Source: Opitutaceae bacterium
GTDB taxonomy: Bacteria; Verrucomicrobiota; Verrucomicrobiia; Opitutales; Opitutaceae
DNA length: 64,000 bases
Assembly (NCBI GenBank): GCA_030648295.1
Contig: JAUSID010000139.1
Span: 121,722-185,721 of the forward strand
Direction: 5' to 3'
Shown here piece by piece: positions 43,454 to 52,404 of the stretch. The translations under genes and the position numbers were made by a program. Below the pieces are notes generated by a model. That model ran no database searches, was not told the DNA's origin, and saw only the letters and a program-made list of their open reading frames with translations. The number at the start of each line of letters is the position of its first letter. Position 1 is the first letter of the stretch.

Positions 43454-44797
43454 ATGTTCGAATCCCTCACTGACAAACTCGGCACCGCGCTGCGCAACCT
43501 CCGCGGCATCGGCCGGCTCTCCGAGGAGAACATGGCGGACACGCTCAAGGAAGTGCGCACCGCCCTGGTCTCGGCCGACGTGCATTTCAAGGTCGCACGC
43601 GAATTCGTCGAGCGCGTCCAGCAGCAGGTAATCGGTCAGGACGTGCTCAAGGGCATCGCGCCCGGGCAGCAGATCGTGAAAATCATCCACGACGAGCTGG
43701 TAAAGCTGCTGGGCGAAGGCGCGACCGGGCTCTCACTCGCGCGTCCGCTGAAAATCCTGATGGTGGGTTTGCACGGCTCGGGCAAGACGACCTCGACCGC
43801 GAAGCTCGGCAAGCTGCTGAAAAAGCGCGGCTATCGGCCGTTCGTCGTGGGGCTCGACGTTTACCGGCCGGCCGCCATCGACCAGCTCGAGATCCTGGCG
43901 AAGCAGGAGGAACTCGGATTCTACGCCGACCGCGTCGCGAAGGACGTGCCGGCCATCAGCGCGACCGCGCTACAGGCCGCCCAAACGGCGACCGCGGATT
44001 GCATCATTTTCGACACCGCCGGCCGGCTCCAGATCGATCCTGAACTGATCGAGGAGGTGAAAAACGTGCGCGCCCGGATCCAGCCGGACGAGGTGATTCT
44101 CGTGGCGGACGGCGCGCTCGGCCAGGAAGCGGTGAACGTGGCGAAGGCGTTTCACGAGGCGCTCGGGCTGACGGGACTCATTTTGACCAAGCTCGACGGT
44201 GACACGCGCGGTGGCGCGGCGCTGTCAATCAAGGCGGTGACGGGGGTGCCGATCAAATTCATCGGCACCGGCGAGAAGACGGCCGACTTCGAGACGTTTC
44301 ATCCGGATCGACTTGCGCAACGCATCCTCGGGATGGGCGACGTCGTGTCGCTCGTGGAAAAAGCGCAGGAGACCTTCGATGAGAAGGAGACGGAGAAGAT
44401 GGCGGAGAAGCTCCGGAAGGCGGAGTTCGACCTCGAGGATTTCCTGGCCCAGATGCAGCAGGTGAAGAAACTCGGCTCGATGCAGAGCATCATGGGAATG
44501 ATGCCCGGGATGAGCGGAATGCAGCTGCCCGAAGGCGCGGACAAACAAATGACGCGCACCGAAGCGATCATCAAATCGATGACGAAGCAGGAGCGCCGAA
44601 AGCCGGAAATTCTCAACGGCAGCCGCCGGCAGCGGATCGCGAATGGAGCCGGGGTGAAGATCGTCGAAGTCAACCAGCTGCTGAAGCAATTCCAGCAAAT
44701 GCAGAAGATGATGAAGATGATGAAGGGATCGGGCGGAAAGAAGATGATGCGCGAGTTCGAGGCGATGCGCGCGAAGGGCGGCTTCCCGGGGATGTGA
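43454..44797 (+). CDS. ffh: Signal recognition particle protein Ffh
   Basis: The protein is 447 aa from the ATG at 43454. Ffh binds signal sequences of nascent membrane proteins and, with SRP RNA and FtsY, targets them to the membrane. The NG domain has the P-loop [36 protein letters not shown] and [14 protein letters not shown]; the methionine-rich M domain follows ([27 protein letters not shown]). The M-domain RNA-binding segment reads [19 protein letters not shown], as expected. Length and content are normal. No SRP RNA gene was recognised nearby. Confidence 0.97.
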   Translation: MFESLTDKLGTALRNLRGIGRLSEENMADTLKEVRTALVSADVHFKVAREFVERVQQQVIGQDVLKGIAPGQQIVKIIHDELVKLLGEGATGLSLARPLKILMVGLHGSGKTTSTAKLGKLLKKRGYRPFVVGLDVYRPAAIDQLEILAKQEELGFYADRVAKDVPAISATALQAAQTATADCIIFDTAGRLQIDPELIEEVKNVRARIQPDEVILVADGALGQEAVNVAKAFHEALGLTGLILTKLDGDTRGGAALSIKAVTGVPIKFIGTGEKTADFETFHPDRLAQRILGMGDVVSLVEKAQETFDEKETEKMAEKLRKAEFDLEDFLAQMQQVKKLGSMQSIMGMMPGMSGMQLPEGADKQMTRTEAIIKSMTKQERRKPEILNGSRRQRIANGAGVKIVEVNQLLKQFQQMQKMMKMMKGSGGKKMMREFEAMRAKGGFPGM

Positions 44798-45259
44798 TTG
44801 AAGGTTTCGAGTTTCGGGTTTCGGGGATTCGCGTTCGCAGTCAACGCGCCCGCGGAAATGTGGAACGCGAAGCCAGCCATGTAGCGGCGAGCGCGGAGCG
44901 AGCCGAAAGTGGAGTCGAATATTTCTTGGACGGCTTTCCTCGTTCTCTTTCTCTTTATCGTTCTCTTTCTCTCGGCGGCTGGGAACCGGGTGAGGGAGAA
45001 CGAGAACGATTAAGAGAAAGAGCCGCGTCCGCCGCTTGCAGTCTCCGTGGAGACAGGGGGGGAATGCTCGCTGGCGCTCACCGCTACATGGGTTGCGGGC
45101 GGGGACCCACCTTCGCCAAGGCTTCCGCCTTCGCCGAGGCTACGGCGGACAGGCTGCCCGCGCTCCCAGGGAAAATCGGAACGTTGCGCTCGGGTGCACG
45201 GTTGCACTTGATGCGAGGGCGGTGGGTTCACTGATTGAACACCTCCGCTCCAACTTCGC
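44798..45259. repeat. Repeat-filled gap: heptads, family B pair, hexamer hairpin, family D
   Basis: No gene is visible. 44803-44833 carries GGTTTCGAGTTTCGGGTTTC-type heptads. Family B copies face each other at 44881-44902 and 45067-45087 (CTCGCTGGCGCTCACCGCTA type). CGTTCTCTTTCTCTTTATCG (from 44941) is complementary in style to GAGAACGAGAACGATTAAGA (from 44996), forming a purine/pyrimidine hairpin. A family D core lies at 45156-45170. Confidence 0.75.
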
Positions 45260-46723
45260 ATGAGAACGCTTCGCTTTCTTCTTCCCGTGCTCGCTCTCGC
45301 TGCGAGCGCCGTGGCCGCCACGACATCCAAGCCGAATATCCTATTCCTGCTCAGCGATGACCACAGCTACCCCTTCCTGAGTTGCTACGGCGACACCAAC
45401 GTCCGCACGCCGAACATCGATCGGCTCGCGGCCGAGGGCATGAAGTTCCACCGGCTGTTCACGGTCGCACCGCAGTGCGTGCCGTCGCGTGCGGGATTCC
45501 TGAGCGGACGCTCAGCGGTCGCCGCACGGATCACGCGCTTCTCCTCGCCGCTCGCGCGCGACGAGATCGTGTTTCCCGAGACATTGCGCAGCGAGGCCGG
45601 CTATTTCACCGGCGTGCTGGGCCGCAGCTATCATCTCGACGGCTCGGCGCCGGATCGCGCGCCGGACGCGACAAGGATCATCGACGCGCACAAGCTCCGC
45701 ACCTTCAAGGAGCGGATGGACTACGTCGAGACCGGCGCGCCCGCGCAGACGCCGGCGCGCGTGGCGGAGTTCCTCAGCCGCAAGCCGGCCAACAAGCCGT
45801 TTTTCCTGTGGGTCAACTTCAGCGACCCGCACCACGCTTGGGATGCGAAGAGCGACGAACCGGATCCGGCTTCGCTGAAGCTGCCGCCGCACTGGCCCGA
45901 CACGCTGGAAATGCGCAAGCAACTCGCGGCGTATTGCGGCGAGGTTAATCGCCTCGACCGCCAGGTGAAGGACGTGCTCGACGTGCTCGCGCAGCGTGGA
46001 TTCGCGGAAAACACGTTGATCGTTTTCGCCGGCGACAACGGCATGGCGTTTCCGCACGGCAAAGGATCGCTGACGGACCCGGGACTCAACGTGCCGCTTG
46101 TCGTGCGCTGGCCCGGAGTGGTCCGCCCCGGGACGGAGTCGCGGGCGCTGGTGAGCGGCGAGGATCTGGCGCCAACGCTGCTCGCCGCCGCCGGCGTCGC
46201 CGCGCCCGCGCGGATCACGGGCGTGAGTTTTCTCGGACTGCTGCGGGGCGAGACCCGCGCGCCGCGCAAATATATTTTTGCCGAGCGCGGGCCGCACGGA
46301 TCCGCGCCGGTGACGGTGAACATGTCGAACAGCGGGTTCGATCTCGCCCGCTGCGTGCGCAGCGACCGCTACAAGTTCATCTACAACTGCACGCCCTGGA
46401 TCCCGTACGGGCCGGTCGACTCGGCCAGTGGTGCCGCATGGAAGGAAATGGTGTCGGCAAACGCGCAGGGTACGCTCGCGCCGGAGTTGCGTCGCGCCTA
46501 CTTCACAACCCCGCGTGAGGTGTACGAGTTGTACGATTTGGAACGCGATCCTTCGGAGCTGACGAATTTGTCCGGCACACCGGGCGTCGCGGCGGTTGAA
46601 CGCGAGCTGCGGCTCGCGTTGATGGAGAAAATGATCACTGACTACGATTACGTGCCGCTGCCCGCGCCGCTTGGTGGTGCCGACGGCGCCTCGAAATCAC
46701 GCAAACGCGGAAAGGGAAAATGA
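45260..46723 (+). CDS. Sulfatase (S1 family), secreted, with basic tail
   Basis: The protein is 487 aa with a signal peptide (FLLPVLALAASAVA). The metal site LLSDDHSYPFLSCYG, formylglycine motif CVPSRAGFLSGR (Cys near residue 73), YFTGVLGRSYH in place of the more usual GKWHLG, and FAGDNGMAFPHGKG are present. This places it with heparan N-sulfatase/sulfamidase-like or related S1 members. It ends in KSRKRGKGK. Its stop overlaps the ATG of the next sulfatase (ATGA), the first of four co-directional sulfatase genes. Confidence 0.9.
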   Translation: MRTLRFLLPVLALAASAVAATTSKPNILFLLSDDHSYPFLSCYGDTNVRTPNIDRLAAEGMKFHRLFTVAPQCVPSRAGFLSGRSAVAARITRFSSPLARDEIVFPETLRSEAGYFTGVLGRSYHLDGSAPDRAPDATRIIDAHKLRTFKERMDYVETGAPAQTPARVAEFLSRKPANKPFFLWVNFSDPHHAWDAKSDEPDPASLKLPPHWPDTLEMRKQLAAYCGEVNRLDRQVKDVLDVLAQRGFAENTLIVFAGDNGMAFPHGKGSLTDPGLNVPLVVRWPGVVRPGTESRALVSGEDLAPTLLAAAGVAAPARITGVSFLGLLRGETRAPRKYIFAERGPHGSAPVTVNMSNSGFDLARCVRSDRYKFIYNCTPWIPYGPVDSASGAAWKEMVSANAQGTLAPELRRAYFTTPREVYELYDLERDPSELTNLSGTPGVAAVERELRLALMEKMITDYDYVPLPAPLGGADGASKSRKRGKGK

Positions 46724-48423
46724 GCATGAACCTACCATTCAACGCACATTCCGTTTCCGCACCAGCACACCCCGTCGCTTCGCGCCACCCCTCTCGAGAG
46801 GGAACCCAAGCCCACGCGAACGAAACCCGGCGATCCCCTCTAGAGAGGGGTGGCCGCAGGCCGGGGTGTGTTCGTGCGAGCTCAACCCCGTTTCCGATGG
46901 CGCTCACCGCACTCATCGTTGGTCTGTTCAGCACGCTCACCGTCCACGCCGCGCAAGCCGCGAGGCCGAACGTCCTGCTCGTCTGTGTCGATGATCTGAA
47001 ACCACTGCTGGGCTGTTACGGCGACAAGACCGTCAAGTCGCCGAACATCGACCGGCTGGCGGCGCGCGGGATGGTGCTGGAGAGCGCGTATTGCAACCAG
47101 GCCGTGTGCTCGCCGTCGCGCAATGCCCTGATGATCGGGATGCGTTCGACGAGCCTCGGGATCTACGATCTGCCGACGCACTTTCGCGTCGCCGCGCCGG
47201 ATGCCGTCACCGTCGCGCAATACTTCAAGCAACAGGGCTGGAAGACCGAGGGGCTGGGCAAGATCCTGCACACGGGACATGGCAACCACGAGGACCCCGC
47301 ATCCTGGAGCGTGCCGCACTGGCGGCCCAGCACCGGCAACTACGTGACCCCGGCGGGCCGCGACGCACGCGGACCGGCGGCGAAGAACGCGACCAAGGCA
47401 AGCGAGGCGAAAGGTGCCGCGGTGGAAAACGCCGACGTGCCGGACGACGCGTACGCGGACGGCAAGATCGCGACCGAAGCCATCCGCCGGCTGCGCGCGG
47501 CCAGGGAGAATCCGCGGCAGCCGTTCTTCCTCGCGGTCGGGTTCCTCAAGCCGCACCTGCCCTTCTGCGCACCGAAGAAATATTGGGACATGTACAACCG
47601 TGCGGCGTTGAAAATTTCGGAATCCACCACGGCACCGAAAGGCGCACCCGCATACGCGCCGACGACGTCAGGCGAACTCCGGACGTATGCCGACATTCCC
47701 CCGACCGGGCCGATCCCGGCGGACCAGCAGCGTGAATTGATTCATGGATACAACGCGGCCGTCAGCTACATGGACGCGCAACTCGGCCGCGTGCTCGACG
47801 AACTCGATCGGCTGTCGTTCGCGGACAACACCATCGTGGTGGTCTGGGGTGATCACGGCTGGCACCTCGGCGATCACGGCCAGTGGTGCAAACACACCAA
47901 TTACGAGGAGGCGGCGCACATTCCGATCGTGGTACGCGCCCCCGGCGTGACGAAACCTGGCTCGCGCACGAAGGCGCTCGTTGAAACCGTCGACTTATAC
48001 TCGACGCTCGTCGAACTGGCCGGACTGCCGCCGGCGAGTCCGCCGCAGAAACTCGATGGCCGCAGCTTCGTGGCCACCCTGCGCCATCCGACGGCGCCGA
48101 CGAAGCCAGCGGTGTTTCACTCGTACCCGCGAAGCCGGCCCGGCGACGGACCGGTCATCGGTCGCGCGGTTCGGACGGAGCGTTTTCGGCTCGTCGAATG
48201 GAAGAAGCCCGGCGCGCCGGCCAATACGGCCGACATCGAGTTGTATGACTATGTCGCTGATCGCGCCGAAACGGAAAATCTCGCGGCCGCGAAACCCGAG
48301 ATCGTGCAGCAACTTCGCGCCGTCCTCGCCGCGCAACCGGAAGCGGTGCCGCAAGTCCGGGCCGCGGCGACGACGAACGAGAAGGCAGTCGGCGCGAAGA
48401 AAAAGAAAAAAAAGAGCGGTTAA
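46720..48423 (+). CDS. Iduronate-2-sulfatase-like sulfatase with repeat-derived leader
   Basis: The frame is 567 aa from the ATG at 46720, which overlaps the previous stop. A signal peptide-like segment (MALTALIVGLFSTLTVHAAQ) begins only at residue 60, because a 105-base inverted-repeat element (46766-46870) separates it from the first ATG; the ATG at 46897 gives a 508-aa protein with a normal N-terminal signal. The sulfatase core has LLVCVDDLKPLLGCYGD, CSPSRNALMIGMRSTS, GKILHTGHGN and VWGDHGWHLGDHGQW, typical of the iduronate-2-sulfatase branch. It ends in GAKKKKKKSG. Which start is used is uncertain. Confidence 0.85.
   Translation: MSMNLPFNAHSVSAPAHPVASRHPSREGTQAHANETRRSPLERGGRRPGCVRASSTPFPMALTALIVGLFSTLTVHAAQAARPNVLLVCVDDLKPLLGCYGDKTVKSPNIDRLAARGMVLESAYCNQAVCSPSRNALMIGMRSTSLGIYDLPTHFRVAAPDAVTVAQYFKQQGWKTEGLGKILHTGHGNHEDPASWSVPHWRPSTGNYVTPAGRDARGPAAKNATKASEAKGAAVENADVPDDAYADGKIATEAIRRLRAARENPRQPFFLAVGFLKPHLPFCAPKKYWDMYNRAALKISESTTAPKGAPAYAPTTSGELRTYADIPPTGPIPADQQRELIHGYNAAVSYMDAQLGRVLDELDRLSFADNTIVVVWGDHGWHLGDHGQWCKHTNYEEAAHIPIVVRAPGVTKPGSRTKALVETVDLYSTLVELAGLPPASPPQKLDGRSFVATLRHPTAPTKPAVFHSYPRSRPGDGPVIGRAVRTERFRLVEWKKPGAPANTADIELYDYVADRAETENLAAAKPEIVQQLRAVLAAQPEAVPQVRAAATTNEKAVGAKKKKKKSG
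46766..46870. repeat. MITE-like inverted-repeat element inside the sulfatase leader
   Basis: The ends CACACCCCG (46766-46774) and CGGGGTGTG (46862-46870) are perfect inverted repeats. An inner pair, CCACCCCTCTC (46785-46795) and GAGAGGGGTGG (46843-46853), is also perfect. The total of 105 bases equals 35 codons, so the reading frame passes through. No target duplication is obvious. Confidence 0.75.
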
Positions 48424-48510
48424 CGCGCAAAACATGCGCAGACTTGCCCCGCGGTGGAACGAAGCGCCAACCTTCCCGCCTTCGTCGTGACCCGCCCCGC
48501 TTAATCTCTC

Positions 48511-49965
48511 ATGAAACGATTCCCCTGCCTATTCGCGATTTGTACCGCGCTTCCGATGTCGCTCGCGTTTGCCGCCAGCGGCCAGCCGGCATCGCCACCG
48601 AATGTGGTCGTCATTTTCTGCGATGACATGGGCTATGCCGACATCGGACCGTTCGGGGCGAAGGCCTACGCCACGCCGAACCTCGATCGAATGGCCCGCG
48701 AAGGCCGCAAGTTCACCAATTTCCATGTGTCGCAGCCGGTGTGCTCCGCGTCACGAGCCGCCTTGCTGAGTGGATGCTACAACAACCGGATCGGCATCCA
48801 CGGCGCGCTTGGGCCGGGCGCGAAACACGGGATTAGCGCCGCCGAGCGTACGCTCGCCGAGGTCTTCAAGGAAAAGGGCTACGCCACCGGGATGGCGGGC
48901 AAATGGCACCTCGGCCACCATCCGCAGTTTCTGCCCACGCGGCACGGGTTCGACGAGTACCTCGGGCTGCCGTACTCGAACGACATGTGGCCTTTCCATC
49001 CCGAGGCGAAGAAAGGCACGTACCCGCCGCTGCCGCTGATCGAGAATGAAACCATCATCGACGCCGAGGTCACGCCGGCCGAGCAGCCGAATCTCACGAC
49101 GTGGTACACGGAACGCGCCGTAAAATTTATCGAACGCAACAAGAGCCGGCCTTTCTTCTATTACCTCGCCCACTCGATGCCGCACGTGCCGCTGTTCGTC
49201 AGCGAGAAGTTCAAGGGCAAGTCGGGCGCCGGGCTTTTCGGCGACGTGATCCAGGAAATCGACTGGTCCGTCGGCCAGGTGCTCGAGACGCTGAAGAAGA
49301 ATGCGCTGGGTGAAAAGACGATCGTCATCTTCACCAGCGACAACGGCCCGTGGCTCAGCTACGGCGAGCACGCCGGTTCGGCGAAGCCGTTGCGCGAGGG
49401 CAAGGGCACCGCCTGGGAGGGCGGCACGCGCGTCCCGTGCATCATGCGCTGGCCGGGAAAGCTGCCCGCGGGCACGAGCAGCGACGCGATGCTGATGACA
49501 ATCGATCTCCTGCCGACGCTGGCAAAATTGATCGGCGCCGGACCGGTGCCGCTGCCGATCGACGGACTCGATGTGTGGCCGCTGATCGCCGGCACCAAGG
49601 GCGCGAAGAATCCCCACGAGGCCTATTTCACGTGGTATGCCGACAACCAGCTCCAGGCGGTCATGAGCGCCGATGGCCGCTGGAAACTCGTCCTGCCGCA
49701 CGCGTTTCGCACCCTCAACGGCAAACCGGGTGGCACGGGCGGGATTCCGGCGAAATACGAGCAAAGCAAAATCGCACAGCCGGAGCTCTACGAAGTCGGC
49801 CGCGATGTCGGCGAAGCGAAGGAGGTTTCCGCGCAGCATCCGCAGATCGTGCAACAGCTACTCGCACTGGCGGAGAAAGCGCGCGAAGAATTGGGCGACT
49901 CGCTCACCAAGCGAAAAGGCAAGGGCAACCGTGAACCCGGCCGGTTGGGATCGGTTATCCGGTAA
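48511..49965 (+). CDS. Arylsulfatase A-like sulfatase (S1 family), secreted
   Basis: The protein is 484 aa with a signal peptide (CLFAICTALPMSLAFAAS). The formylglycine motif reads CSASRAALLSGCY (Cys near residue 78); alanine at the third position is an accepted variant of C-x-[PA]-S-R. VVVIFCDDMGYADIGPFGAK, MAGKWHLGHHPQFLP, IVIFTSDNGPWLSYGEHAGS and KPLREGKGTAWEGG complete the arylsulfatase A-type core. The end (LTKRKGKGNREPGRLGSVIR) is basic and appears to run into repeat-like DNA. It lies 87 bases after the previous sulfatase. Confidence 0.9.
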   Translation: MKRFPCLFAICTALPMSLAFAASGQPASPPNVVVIFCDDMGYADIGPFGAKAYATPNLDRMAREGRKFTNFHVSQPVCSASRAALLSGCYNNRIGIHGALGPGAKHGISAAERTLAEVFKEKGYATGMAGKWHLGHHPQFLPTRHGFDEYLGLPYSNDMWPFHPEAKKGTYPPLPLIENETIIDAEVTPAEQPNLTTWYTERAVKFIERNKSRPFFYYLAHSMPHVPLFVSEKFKGKSGAGLFGDVIQEIDWSVGQVLETLKKNALGEKTIVIFTSDNGPWLSYGEHAGSAKPLREGKGTAWEGGTRVPCIMRWPGKLPAGTSSDAMLMTIDLLPTLAKLIGAGPVPLPIDGLDVWPLIAGTKGAKNPHEAYFTWYADNQLQAVMSADGRWKLVLPHAFRTLNGKPGGTGGIPAKYEQSKIAQPELYEVGRDVGEAKEVSAQHPQIVQQLLALAEKAREELGDSLTKRKGKGNREPGRLGSVIR

Positions 49966-50217
49966 ATCGGTGAAACGGTCAGCCGGTGGAAAAACGCAAT
50001 GCACCAATCGACCGCTTCACCGCTTCACCGTTTCACCGCTTCACCGCTTCACCGTTTCACCGTTTCACCGTTTCACCGCTTCACCGCTTCACCGTCTCAG
50101 CGTCTCACCGTTTCACCACTTCACCGTCTCACCGATGATTGCCTCGGTTCGGCGCACGTGAACTATCCGGACCGCTCGCCGTTTTCCCCCGAAAGAAATC
50201 CTCCAATTTTTCGAATC
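49966..50217. repeat. Octamer repeat array (CTTCACCG/TTTCACCG)
   Basis: From about 50010 to 50136 some fifteen units of CTTCACCG, TTTCACCG or GTCTCACC run with a period of 8. Just upstream CGGTGAAACGG (49968-49978) is the inverted form, so the array can fold. The gap has no gene; a frame that crosses it into the next sulfatase has only repeat-encoded residues. Confidence 0.75.
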
Positions 50218-52086
50218 ATGAAACCATTCCTCGCCTTTGTGCCCCTTGTCGCGGGTCTGTTGGTTGCCGCTGGATCCGTCCGTGCGGCCGGTCCGTCCGC
50301 CACGCCACCGAACATCGTCGTCCTGCTCGCCGATGACGAGGGTTGGGGCGATCTCGGCCTGAACGGAAACCAGATGGTGAAGACGCCGAACATCGACTCG
50401 ATCGGCCGGCAGGGCGCCGTCATGGATCGGTTCTTCGTGTGCTCCGTATGCGCGCCGACGCGGGCCGAGTTTCTAACCGGGCGCTATCACTCGCGCGGCG
50501 GCGTGCGCGGCGTCAGCACCGGGCTCGAGCGGCTGAACACGGACGAAAGGACCATCGCCGATGCGTTCAAGGCCGGCGGATACGCGACGGGCGCGTTCGG
50601 CAAATGGCACAACGGCAGCCAGTGGCCGTATCATCCTAATGCGCGCGGCTTCGAGGAATACTACGGCTTCACCTCGGGACACTGGGCGGAGTACTTCAAC
50701 TCGCTGGTCGAGCACAACGGCACGCCGGTGCGCGGCAGCGGTTACATTGCCGACGATCTGACCAGTCACGCGCTCCAGTTCATCGAGAAAAACAAAGCGA
50801 AGCCTTTTTTCTGCTACGTCCCCTACAACACGCCGCACTCACCGTGGTGCGTGCCGGACGAGTTCTGGAACCGCCACAAGGACAAGCCGGTGCCGCAGCG
50901 CGGCAACGAGGGCGAAAGGGAAAACATCCAGGTCACCCGCTGCGTTTTGGCGATGACCGAGAATCTCGACTACAACGTCGGCCGCGTGCTGCGGAAACTC
51001 GACGAGCTCCGGCTGGCCGAGAACACGATCGTGATCTATTTTTCGGACAACGGTCCGAACAGCACGCGCTGGAACGGCGGGATGAAGGGAACGAAAGGCT
51101 CGACCGACGAGGGCGGGGTCCGTTCGCCGTTTTTCATCCGCTGGCCTGGAAAAATCAAACCCGGCACGAGCGTACGCGAAATCGCGGGCGCGATTGATCT
51201 GTTGCCGACGCTCACGCAGATGGCGGGCGTCAAGCGCGTTGGCACCAAGCCGCTCGATGGACGCGACATTTCGCCGCTGCTTTTCGGCAGCGCGCGCCGC
51301 TGGTCCGACCGGCAGATTTTTTCGCATCAGAACGGCAATGTGAGCGTGCGCACGCAGCAATACCGGCTCGATCGCGAGGGCGCGCTCTTCGACCTGGTGG
51401 CCGATCCCGGCCAGAAGATGGACGTCAGCGCGCAACACCCGGAAGTCGCGGCGAAGCTGCGCAAAGCCGTGGCCGCCTGGCGCACGGAAGTTTTTGGCGC
51501 GAGCGCCGTGGCGGCAGCGCCGAAGTCCAAGGAAGGAAAAAAGGAAGGCAGAGCGGGCAAGGCCGCCGCGGCGGCAATGGACAACCGGCCGTATCCGGTA
51601 GGATACCGGGAAATGCCGCGCGCTCCCCTGCCCGCGCGCGATGGCGTGCCGCATGGTACGGTCAAGCGCAGCGCCGGCGCCCCGAACAGTTCCTATTTCA
51701 CCAGCTGGAGCAGCCCCGACGACACGATGACGTGGGACATCGAAGTGAACGAAACGGGCAATTATCTCGCGGAAGTGTATTATACGTGCCCCGCACCCGA
51801 GGTAGGCTCCACGCTCGAACTGAGCTTCAACGGGGCGAAGGTCGCGGGCAAAATCACGACCGCCTGGGATCCGCCGCTGAACGATCACGAGGATGTGATC
51901 GCGCGCAGCCAGTCGTTCATGAAGGAATTCAAGCCGCTCGCGCTAGGGACGTTTCGACTCCAGAAAGGACGCGGCCAGTTGGCGCTGCGCGCGCCGCAAA
52001 TCGCTGGAAAACAAGTGGCCGAGGTGCGGATGGTGGCACTCACATTGCAGAGCGGAGCGAAGAGCGGCGCGGGGACGTTGGAATAG
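50218..52086 (+). CDS. Sulfatase with C-terminal beta-sandwich domain
   Basis: The protein is 622 aa from the ATG at 50218, which gives a signal peptide (FLAFVPLVAGLLVAAGSVRA). The catalytic part has VVLLADDEGWGDLGLNGN, CAPTRAEFLTGRYHSRGGV (Cys near residue 78, with Thr in place of Ser), GAFGKWHNGSQ and VIYFSDNGPNSTRWN. After residue 440 a Lys/Ala linker (KSKEGKKEGRAGKAAAAA) joins an extra domain of about 165 residues (NSSYFTSWSSPDDTMTWDIE, LELSFNGAKVAGKIT) like the carbohydrate-binding sandwiches of planctomycete sulfatases. It is the last sulfatase of the run. Confidence 0.85.
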   Translation: MKPFLAFVPLVAGLLVAAGSVRAAGPSATPPNIVVLLADDEGWGDLGLNGNQMVKTPNIDSIGRQGAVMDRFFVCSVCAPTRAEFLTGRYHSRGGVRGVSTGLERLNTDERTIADAFKAGGYATGAFGKWHNGSQWPYHPNARGFEEYYGFTSGHWAEYFNSLVEHNGTPVRGSGYIADDLTSHALQFIEKNKAKPFFCYVPYNTPHSPWCVPDEFWNRHKDKPVPQRGNEGERENIQVTRCVLAMTENLDYNVGRVLRKLDELRLAENTIVIYFSDNGPNSTRWNGGMKGTKGSTDEGGVRSPFFIRWPGKIKPGTSVREIAGAIDLLPTLTQMAGVKRVGTKPLDGRDISPLLFGSARRWSDRQIFSHQNGNVSVRTQQYRLDREGALFDLVADPGQKMDVSAQHPEVAAKLRKAVAAWRTEVFGASAVAAAPKSKEGKKEGRAGKAAAAAMDNRPYPVGYREMPRAPLPARDGVPHGTVKRSAGAPNSSYFTSWSSPDDTMTWDIEVNETGNYLAEVYYTCPAPEVGSTLELSFNGAKVAGKITTAWDPPLNDHEDVIARSQSFMKEFKPLALGTFRLQKGRGQLALRAPQIAGKQVAEVRMVALTLQSGAKSGAGTLE

Positions 52087-52104
52087 CGTGGAGAGGCCAG
52101 CCTG

Positions 52105-52277
52105 AAGTGGCTGCGGCTTCCAGCCGCAGATCTGACTGGTGACCGATCGTCCGACTTCGTTTTCTCAACATCTGCGGCTGCCCCTCGACAGGGCTCGGGG
52201 CCCTGAGCGTTGTCAAACGGGGAAGCCGCAGCCACTTGAGCCAATTGCGGGCCAGAGGCCCGCGCTCCCAGGGAAAC
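52105..52277. repeat. Palindromic repeat cluster (families C and D)
   Basis: GTGGCTGCGGCTTCCAGCCG (52107-52126) opens a family C palindrome identical in its core to the one in the GH28 gene. GGAAGCCGCAGCCACTT (52221-52237) is its inverted partner. Between them is a CTCGACAGGGCTCGGGGCCC (52181-52200)-type repeat, and the family D core GCCCGCGCTCCCAGG follows at 52258-52272. The gap 52087-52404 shows no gene. Confidence 0.7.
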
Positions 52278-52404
52278 GCCAGGCTGGCACAAACGCGCGC
52301 CCCCCGGCGTTTTTCAATTTCGGCGTAACTGGGAATTGCACTTCGTCCGGGCGGTTCTTCATCCTTCGCATTCCCACATCCACGGTCCCACCACCGTTTC
52401 CTGA

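Noticed and set aside
50010..50136. Possible CRISPR array
   Set aside because: The units are 8 bases without spacers of constant length, and no cas gene is present.
49999..50217. N-terminal extension of the last sulfatase through the octamer array
   Set aside because: The extension would be only repeat-encoded residues placed before a proper signal peptide beginning at 50218.
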